Part shown: one piece after another, positions 1-4,424 of the stretch
How the letters are laid out: every line of letters starts with the position of its first letter
Position numbering within the stretch: the stretch's first letter is position 1
DNA from: a bacterium
GTDB taxonomy: Bacteria > Cyanobacteriota > Vampirovibrionia > Gastranaerophilales > Gastranaerophilaceae
Length of the DNA: 6,524 nt
Assembly: GCA_004558955.1 (NCBI GenBank)
Contig: SFZC01000105.1
Location: 1-6,524, forward strand
Direction: 5' to 3'
The notes under the pieces: generated by a model
What the model was told of the DNA's origin: nothing
Seen by the model: the letters and a program-made list of their open reading frames with translations, nothing else
Databases searched by the model: none
Made by a program: the position numbers and the translations under genes

Positions 1-215
1 CCATCAATCAAGTGCTCAAAGGGGCAAGAGTGACCATTGGTGACTACAAACAACATGTAGCTAACTACAAGAACAGCCCTTCAAAAGAGAACAAGCACAA
101 AGTAGAAAATGATATTGACACCATCAAGCAAAAGCTCGCAAAAGGTTATGATATAGAAAGCGATGTATATAAAAAATGGGTAAAGATTTGCTCTGAAATA
201 TTGACCAACGTGTGA
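1..215 (+). CDS. C-terminal part of an unrecognised gene, cut by the window edge
   Basis: The frame is open from the first bases of the window and ends at a TGA at 213-215. A GTG at 12 could formally be a start, but the codons before it (reading Ile-Asn-Gln) are open too and no ribosome-binding site is visible, so this is more likely the tail of a longer protein. The roughly 70 visible residues are hydrophilic, Lys-rich and probably helical (for example NDIDTIKQKLAKGYDIES), with no signal peptide, membrane segment or motif that I recognise. Lys is coded by AAG more often (5 of 12) than in surE (2 of about 17), a weak hint of different ancestry. The last 135 nt overlap the minus-strand SLH frame antisense. 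The real gene may therefore have been truncated, with its final ~11 codons being read-through into the SLH gene. Function unknown. Confidence 0.5.
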   Translation, partial: INQVLKGARVTIGDYKQHVANYKNSPSKENKHKVENDIDTIKQKLAKGYDIESDVYKKWVKICSEILTNV

Positions 216-1622
216 TGATTTCGCAGTCAACTGGTCAATCATTGATAATTTCAACGTAGGAATTTTAACGATTTCTTCGTGTTCAATCAAAGCATTTTTA
301 TCAATCGGACATGCCGGACAAATGTTATTTGCAGTCTTCGGATTTGTGTCATAACCCAATGCTACACGAACAGTTTGCATCATTGAAGCGATTTCTGCAC
401 GAGAAGCTTCCTTCTTAGGCATAATCATATTCGGAGTAGGGGAATCCTTCAAAGCACCGTTTTGCAAAGATTTTGCTACAGGAATTCTTGCCCATTCTGG
501 AACTTTATTACCGTCAGCATATTTGCTCAAGATTTCATTAGCCTTACAGCTGTCAATATCGCAAGTCATACCTTTTGAAATTGATGCCAAAGCTTCAACT
601 CTTGTTACGTTTGCGTGCGGTCTGAAAGTTTTGTTAGGATAACCGTCTAACAAGTTTTCATCAACAGCCTTTGCAATCGCAGCATTAGCCCAGTTGTTGT
701 ATGGAACATCGGTAAATTTAGTTTGTTTGTTTATACCGCAATCCAAATTGAAACCTTTAACAAGCATTGTCGCAAATTCTGCACGGGAAATGTGTTTGTT
801 AGGTTTGAACAAGCCGTCAGGATAACCTACAACAACATCATTTATCGCTAATTTGTCGATATCACAAGATGCCCAATGGTTGTTCGGTACATCAGGGAAC
901 ATACAACCGCCCAGAGGGGCTGCCGCTCCTGTTATGTTTTGAATTTGTTGCGGAATTTCGTAAGGAATCAGAGTTTTCTTAACCGCATTAATTGAATTTG
1001 ATGTTTTAATATCAATAGGGCAAGCATTGCCGTCCATTTTTTGTTCGTTTCTGTTAATTACCGTACCGCCGTTGTTGCAGTTAGGTAATTCATTCAAACA
1101 CGGCATTTGTGCAGCTGCACCCGTAATTTGACCGTCTGTTGCTACTGTTGCACCCGGAATTGTTGCAGACATTCTACTTGCGGGACAACCTTTCATAGCA
1201 GTTTCGGTTGAGAAAATAGAGTTGGCAGGTTCACCAACGTAATTGTTTGTACCGTAAATTGCTTGCGGATATCCGTAAACCTGTTTCATTTCTGCCTTGT
1301 CAATCTTTCCTGATTGAGGGCAAAGTGCCGTTGCAGGAACTGCGGGTTTGTCACAACTGATTTCGTTTTTACAACCGCAATCACTCTTTTTTTGCTCGCA
1401 AGTCGGTTTTTGCTTTTTACATTTGCAATCCGGAGTTGCTTTCTTACATTTTGAACATGTTGTCTGTGGAGTTTCCACAGGACATGCAGGTCCCGTAACT
1501 ACCGGCATTGGTTCTGCCGGTGCCGGAGTACTGCACGGGCAAGCTGCCATTACTGATGTCAAGGAACACGTTGATATTCCAACGGCAATCGCAGCTGCCA
1601 TAGATAATTTCTTAATTGACAT
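81..1622 (-). CDS. Secreted Cys-rich protein with three S-layer homology domains; C-terminus probably truncated
   Basis: The 513-codon frame starts at an ATG preceded by a strong Shine-Dalgarno. Residues 1-26 are a signal peptide (MSIKK, hydrophobic core, VMA|A cleavage); Cys28 just after it also resembles a loose lipobox (MAAC), so lipidation is possible. Residues 27-101 hold 12 Cys in CxC and CxxC patterns (CPC, CSKC, CKC, CGC) with many Lys. Residues ~102-239 are low-complexity and contain ITGAAA twice. Three SLH modules follow at ~240-293 (FPDVPNNHWA, VVGYPDGLFKP, SRAEFA), ~301-352 (FTDVPYNNWA, LLDGYPNKTFRP, TRVEAL) and ~366-424 (PEWARIPVAKS, ASRAEIASMM). SLH modules normally anchor proteins to peptidoglycan-linked polymer, or sit in the periplasmic part of outer-membrane porins in cyanobacterial lineages. 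After residue ~453 the sequence looks like the start of a small beta domain (KIPTLKLSMIDQL, AKSSHVGQYFRANL). From ~481 it becomes a hydrophobic string that is the antisense of the opposing gene and is unlikely to be native. The SLH assignment is firm; the native 3' end is not. Confidence 0.9.
   Translation of the reverse strand: MSIKKLSMAAAIAVGISTCSLTSVMAACPCSTPAPAEPMPVVTGPACPVETPQTTCSKCKKATPDCKCKKQKPTCEQKKSDCGCKNEISCDKPAVPATALCPQSGKIDKAEMKQVYGYPQAIYGTNNYVGEPANSIFSTETAMKGCPASRMSATIPGATVATDGQITGAAAQMPCLNELPNCNNGGTVINRNEQKMDGNACPIDIKTSNSINAVKKTLIPYEIPQQIQNITGAAAPLGGCMFPDVPNNHWASCDIDKLAINDVVVGYPDGLFKPNKHISRAEFATMLVKGFNLDCGINKQTKFTDVPYNNWANAAIAKAVDENLLDGYPNKTFRPHANVTRVEALASISKGMTCDIDSCKANEILSKYADGNKVPEWARIPVAKSLQNGALKDSPTPNMIMPKKEASRAEIASMMQTVRVALGYDTNPKTANNICPACPIDKNALIEHEEIVKIPTLKLSMIDQLTAKSSHVGQYFRANLYPFFIYIAFYIITFCELLLDGVNIIFYFVLVLF
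200..239. repeat. Short inverted repeat, ATTGACCA / TGGTCAAT
   Basis: An 8-bp perfect inverted repeat (200-207 and 232-239) with a 24-nt spacer, placed exactly at the convergent 3' ends of the left-edge gene and the SLH gene. It has no T tract, so it is a poor intrinsic terminator. It may be incidental, or mark the breakpoint discussed for the SLH C-terminus. Confidence 0.3.
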
Positions 1623-1626
1623 TTTT

Positions 1627-1634
1627 ACCTCCTT
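1627..1634 (-). promoter_or_regulatory. Strong Shine-Dalgarno of the SLH gene
   Basis: On the minus strand the bases read AAGGAGGT followed by a 4-nt AAAA spacer and then the ATG at 1622. This near-perfect anti-16S complement fixes the SLH start and suggests high translation, as expected for an abundant envelope protein. Confidence 0.85.
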
Positions 1635-1691
1635 GTTTACTCTGTTTCGTTTTAGAAAGATGTCTTATCTCTCTAAACAAACATATACCTG

Positions 1692-1697
1692 ATTATG
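1692..1697 (-). promoter_or_regulatory. Possible -10 box for the SLH gene
   Basis: The minus strand reads CATAAT here, one base from the TATAAT consensus, about 70 nt before the start codon. No convincing -35 hexamer lies 16-18 nt upstream, so this is a weak candidate. The 237-nt spacer between the SLH gene and the divergent 47-aa gene must contain the promoters of both. Confidence 0.2.
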
Positions 1698-1788
1698 TAC
1701 TTTCAGAGCACTTTAAAACATTAGCAAAATATCCTATCCGCACGACTAATATTTAAAAACTACAAATGTAACAATTTCGTCAAATTTA

Positions 1789-1819
1789 GCAATTTTTTGA
1801 GATTTCGTGTTTTAATATA
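1789..1819 (+). promoter_or_regulatory. Candidate promoter of the 47-aa gene (GCAATT...AATATA layout)
   Basis: GCAATT at 1789-1794, then TTGAGA at 1797-1802, then TTTTAATATA ending at 1819. GCAATT and the ATATA end have the same separation (31 nt overall) as in the blocks before the 67-aa gene and the candidate sRNA. The match of the downstream half is only 7 of 11 bases. It lies about 40 nt before the ATG at 1860. The region is AT-rich, so chance resemblance is possible. Confidence 0.3.
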
Positions 1820-1859
1820 TATGTAAGTGTAGTAATTTGTGTAGTGACAGGAGTAAATT

Positions 1860-2003
1860 ATGTATAGCAAGGCATTCATGAAATTCTTGTTTGAATATCA
1901 AAAGGACGATTTTAAAAAGGACGAAGAGCCTAAAAAAATCAAACTTAAATCAGGCGGAAACGGTAAATTAGCCGAAGTTTTTGTCACAAACGATAAATCA
2001 TAA
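1860..2003 (+). CDS. Small Lys-rich hypothetical protein, 47 aa
   Basis: An ATG at 1860 is preceded by AGGAG (1849-1853) with an ideal 6-nt spacer, and the frame ends at TAA 2001-2003. The product starts MYSKAFMKFLFEYQ, is rich in Lys and Asp/Glu in its middle (KDDFKKDEEPKKIKLK) and ends with a likely beta strand (KLAEVFVTNDKS). It has no signal peptide or membrane helix and should be cytosolic. It stands alone between the divergent SLH gene and the sRNA region, with a promoter-like block upstream. I recognise no family. The clean ribosome-binding site, a coding-like composition and the lack of any competing ORF argue that it is real; no homology support is available here. Confidence 0.6.
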   Translation: MYSKAFMKFLFEYQKDDFKKDEEPKKIKLKSGGNGKLAEVFVTNDKS

Positions 2004-2028
2004 AAGCTTCCCCATATTTATTATTAAT

Positions 2029-2059
2029 AAAAAAAAAGAGCCTAAAAAGAAGGCTCTTT
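2029..2059 (-). terminator. Rho-independent terminator, minus-strand orientation
   Basis: A perfect 9-bp stem, AAAGAGCCT (2035-2043) with AGGCTCTTT (2051-2059), closes a 7-nt loop. On the minus strand the stem runs straight into a nine-T tract (the A run at 2029-2037, partly inside the stem). On the plus strand the stem is followed only by TTT then GG, so it would serve the 47-aa gene poorly. No minus-strand protein gene lies immediately to the right, which is the main reason for proposing a small RNA there. Confidence 0.75.
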
Positions 2060-2091
2060 GGAATGTAAAATTTGATTCATTCCTCAAATAG

Positions 2092-2109
2092 TGAAGTGTG
2101 AAGTGTGTG
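2092..2109. repeat. Short tandem repeat, TGAAGTG twice then TGTG
   Basis: The plus strand has two adjacent copies of TGAAGTG followed by TGTG. In the candidate minus-strand RNA this gives two overlapping CACTTC sites, either of which could pair with the GAAGTG at 2138-2143. It may allow alternative folds of hairpin 1, or may simply be slippage. Confidence 0.5.
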
Positions 2110-2157
2110 CTTAAGTCTTTTTTGTTTTCTCAAGAAGCACTTCCTCGTGTTTACATG

Positions 2158-2188
2158 TATATAAAGTATTTTTCATATATAAAATTGC
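2158..2188 (-). promoter_or_regulatory. Candidate promoter of the small RNA
   Basis: On the minus strand GCAATT (2183-2188) is followed by AAAAATACTTTATATA (2158-2173). The last 16 bases are identical to those before the 67-aa gene at 3219-3234, and the whole 31-nt blocks align without gaps at 24 of 31 positions. TATATA at 2158-2163 would act as the -10 box and place the RNA start near 2151. The upstream half is not a classic TTGACA. Confidence 0.4.
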
Positions 2189-2215
2189 TATATTCTTGAT
2201 ATTTAGCTTTACAAT
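2185..2215 (+). promoter_or_regulatory. Possible surE promoter
   Basis: TTGCTA (2185-2190) and TACAAT (2210-2215) resemble -35 and -10 boxes with a slightly long 19-nt spacer, about 75 nt before the surE start. TATACT at 2250-2255 is an alternative -10 without a good -35. If real, this site overlaps the sRNA promoter back to back, so the two could be co-regulated or compete. Confidence 0.25.
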
Positions 2216-2290
2216 ACTTAACAATCAAGAAAAAATAGCCGTTCTAACTTATACTAATAAAAGATATAAATAGCTAAAATGAGGATATAA

Positions 2291-3085
2291 ATGAATATAT
2301 TAGTTTCAAACGATGACGGAATTGCAGCTAACGGCATACGAGTGCTGACCGAAAAACTGGCACAAAAACATAATGTATATGTTGTCGCACCTGATAGAGA
2401 GCGTAGTGCGGCAGGACATTCGCTGACAATTCACACCCCACTGAGGGTGGAAGAACTTGACGAAGGCAAAAACGGAGCAAAGAAAGTTTGGGTAACAAAC
2501 GGTACTCCGGGAGATTGTGTAAAAATCGGCGTAAGTGCATTGTTGCAAGGTGATGAAAAACCTGATTTTGTAATCTCAGGCATAAATCACGGTCCAAATT
2601 TAGGCTCAGACATTTTATACTCTGGCACGGTAAGTTGTGCTATGGAAGGTGCAATGATTGGCATTCCAAGTATTGCCGTATCCTTAGCCTCTTTAAAAAC
2701 CGATTACGAAGCGTTTAATACGGCAGGGGATTTCGTTGTTGCATTGCTTGACCGAATTACAGATTTCAAATTTCCGCCAAAATCAATTTTAAACGTGAAT
2801 ATTCCGAGCCTTGACCCTGAAGACATTGCAGGGGTTGCGATAACTGAACTCGGCGGAAAAATGTTCACCGATAATTACGAAAAAAGAACCGACCCGAGAG
2901 GAAAGGTTTACTATTGGCTTGCGGGGAAATTGATAGACGAACCGAGAGATGCAAAAACAGATATCGCAGCCGTAAGGAATAACAAAATCTCAATAACTCC
3001 CGTAACTTACGAAATGACAAGAACAGAAACCCTTGACGATTTGAACAATATTCTGTGCGGAACAGGCAACTGCGATTGGTACTAA
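2291..3085 (+). CDS. surE: 5'/3'-nucleotidase SurE
   Basis: SurE is a cytosolic, divalent-metal-dependent phosphatase that dephosphorylates nucleoside 5'- and 3'-monophosphates and, in some species, short polyphosphate; it is linked to stationary-phase survival. The family signature is complete. The N-terminus MNILVSNDDG carries metal ligands Asp8 and Asp9. APDRERSAAGHSLT supplies Ser39, and ISGINHGPNLGSDILYSGTV supplies Asn99 and the active-site loop. NGTPGDCV (70-77) and the C-terminal ITPVTYEMT segment also fit. Its 264 residues match the usual 250-270. The start is supported by GAGGA at 2281-2285 with a 5-nt spacer. It appears to be a single-gene unit: nothing adjoins it upstream in the same direction, and the next gene lies 181 nt downstream behind its own promoter-like block. 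No clear terminator follows it. Confidence 0.97.
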   Translation: MNILVSNDDGIAANGIRVLTEKLAQKHNVYVVAPDRERSAAGHSLTIHTPLRVEELDEGKNGAKKVWVTNGTPGDCVKIGVSALLQGDEKPDFVISGINHGPNLGSDILYSGTVSCAMEGAMIGIPSIAVSLASLKTDYEAFNTAGDFVVALLDRITDFKFPPKSILNVNIPSLDPEDIAGVAITELGGKMFTDNYEKRTDPRGKVYYWLAGKLIDEPRDAKTDIAAVRNNKISITPVTYEMTRTETLDDLNNILCGTGNCDWY

Positions 3086-3203
3086 AAGTTAAACAAAGCG
3101 TTTTACCACAACACAAAAATCCCGTCAAACTCCAGCCAATATCCTTTTTACCCTTTCACTGTTTTTCTACTTTAACAATTCTTAATAAACTGACTCAAAA
3201 AAG

Positions 3204-3234
3204 GCAATTCTTGAGAAAAAAAATACTTTATATA
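3204..3234 (+). promoter_or_regulatory. Candidate promoter of the 67-aa gene
   Basis: GCAATT (3204-3209) followed by AAAAATACTTTATATA (3219-3234), the same layout and the same 16-base end as the block before the candidate sRNA. TATATA at 3229-3234 would be the -10 box, giving a leader of about 26 nt. TTGAGA at 3211-3216 is too close (12 nt) to be a standard -35. The remainder of the surE to 67-aa gap (3086-3203) shows nothing I can identify. Confidence 0.45.
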
Positions 3235-3266
3235 AGAGTACATAGGAAAAGAGGATTTTCAAAGAA

Positions 3267-3470
3267 ATGAAGGAACAAGAATTAAATACAATCATGTCAG
3301 TTGTTACAGACCCAATCGAAAACGTTTATAAAATCAATTCATATAAAGATTTGGCAGAAATCCAAAGAATTATCAGAATTTTTGATATTTCCGAAGAACA
3401 ACACAACAAGCACACGATGTTATCAATCAAGAACTTGGCAACTTTGCACCTTGTATTGAGTAACAACTAA
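3267..3470 (+). CDS. Small hypothetical protein, 67 aa
   Basis: The frame runs from ATG 3267 to TAA 3468-3470. GAGGA at 3251-3255 lies 11 nt before the ATG, somewhat far but usable. A promoter-like block upstream and a strong intrinsic terminator 35 nt downstream make this a self-contained transcription unit, which supports a real gene. The product is soluble, with no signal peptide or membrane helix. It is predicted to be mostly helical: a first segment (LNTIMSVVTDPIENVYKI), a middle one (YKDLAEIQRIIRIFDI) and a hydrophobic C-terminal helix (LSIKNLATLHLVLSNN), the kind of pattern seen in small dimerising regulators or adaptors. No DNA-binding or catalytic motif is evident. I do not recognise the family. 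Confidence 0.7.
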   Translation: MKEQELNTIMSVVTDPIENVYKINSYKDLAEIQRIIRIFDISEEQHNKHTMLSIKNLATLHLVLSNN

Positions 3471-3505
3471 TTCTTGTTCATGCAAAATTTTCGGTAAAAG
3501 ATAAC

Positions 3506-3539
3506 AAAGACCTTGCGGTATGTGAGGTCTTTTCTTTTT
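3506..3539 (+). terminator. Rho-independent terminator after the 67-aa gene
   Basis: AAAGACCT (3506-3513) pairs with AGGTCTTT (3525-3532). The stem extends inward by T-G, G-T and C-G pairs to a 5-nt loop, and is followed by TTTCTTTTT. The two wobble pairs form only in plus-strand RNA, which fixes the main direction. In minus-strand RNA the 8-bp core remains, followed by a poorer T tract, so it may also weakly stop the convergent pgpH-ybeY-dgkA operon, whose last codon is only 2 nt away. Confidence 0.85.
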
Positions 3540-3541
3540 GC

Positions 3542-3916
3542 CTAAAACATGTTGATTATATACGGTGCGAACAACAAAACCCCGATTAGCACAGCTGAAA
3601 TCGACACTATCATAACTGCCCCCGCCGCAATGTCTTTTGCCATTCCGACCATTCTTGAATATTTATTGTGAAAAATTGCATCTAGCGAAAACTCTATCGC
3701 CGAATTGAACATCTCTGCAGAAATTACCGCAGAAATTGTCAACAACAGTATGCAAAATTTTGTAACCGAAAAATGGAAACAAAATGCCATTGCAAGCACA
3801 AAAGCCGCAATCAGCAAGTGAACTCTAATATTACGTTCACTTTTAAAAGTCAATCTCATGCCTTTGCGAGCATTTCTAAAAGTATTTGAAAAATTTTGTT
3901 TCTTATATTTTGTCAT
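3542..3916 (-). CDS. dgkA: DgkA-family lipid kinase, undecaprenol/diacylglycerol kinase type
   Basis: A small integral inner-membrane kinase of the prokaryotic diacylglycerol kinase family. Gram-positive-type members phosphorylate undecaprenol to regenerate the lipid carrier for cell-wall and glycan synthesis; the E. coli enzyme uses diacylglycerol. The 124 residues match the family size. KSERNIRVHL (25-34, acidic Glu27) is followed by membrane helices at ~31-48 and ~52-66, the signature AEMFNSAIEF (Glu68, Asn71, Glu75), AKDIAAGAV (Lys94, Asp95), and a third helix at ~98-118. The SERN...H motif and the ybeY neighbour resemble the Firmicutes/cyanobacterial undecaprenol-kinase form more than E. 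coli DgkA, so UdpK activity is the likelier function. The ATG at 3916 overlaps the end of ybeY by 14 nt, and AGGGA sits 6 nt upstream of it. The stop is TAG. Confidence 0.93.
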   Translation of the reverse strand: MTKYKKQNFSNTFRNARKGMRLTFKSERNIRVHLLIAAFVLAMAFCFHFSVTKFCILLLTISAVISAEMFNSAIEFSLDAIFHNKYSRMVGMAKDIAAGAVMIVSISAVLIGVLLFAPYIINMF

Positions 3917-4421
3917 AAATAATCCCTATACTTTCCAAAGCCTTCTTTTGGTGTGCTACAACGAAATCGAAATCTTCTTGTGTTTGGTGGTCAAACCCCA
4001 GTAGGTGCATTATTCCGTGACTAATCAAGAATAACAGTTCGACTTCCTTGGTTACACCCTTTTTCTCAGCCTCATCAATTACCCTATCTAATCCTATTAT
4101 AACCTCACCTAAATTAATTTCCATATCAAGCACAAATTTTTCTTCATCCGAAGAATCCGCAAATACCGCAAACGTAATAATATCGGCAGAATAATCCTTA
4201 TTTCTGTAATCTCGATTTATAACATGAGTTTTCTCACCGTCACAAAACAAAAAATCAAACGAAACCGTTTCATACTCCTGCCCGGCAAGACAAGAATTAT
4301 CATAAACTTCAGGAGTCGCCAAGTAATGAGAAAGTATTCTCTTTGTCTTTTCTAAAATTTCTTTTTCATCGGGTTTCCAGCCTTCAAATTCATTTTCTAT
4401 ATCTAAAATGTACTCTACCAT
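3903..4421 (-). CDS. ybeY: Endoribonuclease YbeY (16S rRNA maturation factor)
   Basis: YbeY is a zinc-dependent single-strand RNase needed for 16S rRNA 3'-end processing and, in several bacteria, for ribosome quality control. The zinc site HGIMHLLGFDH is intact, with ligands His135, His139 and His145. The preceding family blocks are present in altered form: INRDYRNKDYSADIITF (68-84) corresponds to the usual LN..YR.KD.PTDVLSF, and LGEVIIGLDRVIDEA (104-118) to LGDI.IS. At 172 residues it is somewhat longer than typical (about 150); the extra length appears to lie before residue 50. Translation is probably coupled: the start lies 3 nt after the pgpH stop, with AAGGA (4432-4436) inside the pgpH end, and the stop overlaps dgkA. 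The operon neighbours reinforce the call. Confidence 0.96.
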   Translation of the reverse strand: MVEYILDIENEFEGWKPDEKEILEKTKRILSHYLATPEVYDNSCLAGQEYETVSFDFLFCDGEKTHVINRDYRNKDYSADIITFAVFADSSDEEKFVLDMEINLGEVIIGLDRVIDEAEKKGVTKEVELLFLISHGIMHLLGFDHQTQEDFDFVVAHQKKALESIGIIYDKI

Positions 4422-4424
4422 TTA

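Larger units (their letters stand above)
2029..2151 (-). ncRNA. Candidate small RNA of about 120 nt, family not recognised
   Basis: There is no credible ORF in this stretch, yet the minus strand has a promoter-like block (2158-2188), three hairpins in series and a terminator. Hairpin 1 pairs 2107-2115 with 2129-2140: GTGCTT/AAGCAC, or alternatively CTTGAG/CTTAAG with GAAGTG (2138-2143) pairing to a downstream CACTTC. Hairpin 2 pairs 2060-2065 with 2078-2083 (GGAATG/CATTCC). Hairpin 3 is the terminator and directly abuts hairpin 2. In hairpin 1 the CTTGAG/CTTAAG pairing needs a G-U wobble on the minus strand but would be an A-C mismatch on the plus strand, which favours minus transcription. 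The sequence does not look like SRP RNA, and its ends do not pair as 6S RNA requires. The 5' end is inferred from the promoter position. Confidence 0.45.

Noticed and set aside
200..239. Insertion-sequence end or phage attachment site at the inverted repeat
   Set aside because: Only 8 bp, no transposase or integrase in view, no target duplication and no second copy in the window.
1348..1692. 114-aa plus-strand reading frame opposite the SLH gene
   Set aside because: It is the antisense of the Cys-rich and signal-peptide region; its runs of Phe, Leu and His mirror Lys, Glu and Cys codons, it has no ribosome-binding site, and it crosses the SLH start.
2043..2090. Tiny minus-strand ORF (12 codons, MNQILHSKEPSF) running into the terminator, resembling a leader peptide
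   Set aside because: The GAGG lies only about 2 nt from the ATG, too close for initiation, and the gene it would have to attenuate is absent downstream.
2060..2290. Riboswitch upstream of surE on the plus strand
   Set aside because: The hairpins carry U tracts or favourable wobbles on the minus strand, no known aptamer core is visible, and surE is not a typical riboswitch target.
2306..2597. Minus-strand frames of 80 and 89 aa within surE
   Set aside because: Antisense shadows of a well-conserved gene; compositions rich in Cys, Leu and Arg without motifs.
3055..3270. 71-aa plus-strand frame starting inside the end of surE
   Set aside because: It overlaps surE out of frame, runs through AT-rich noncoding spacer and the 67-aa promoter, has a low-complexity basic composition and no good start signal.
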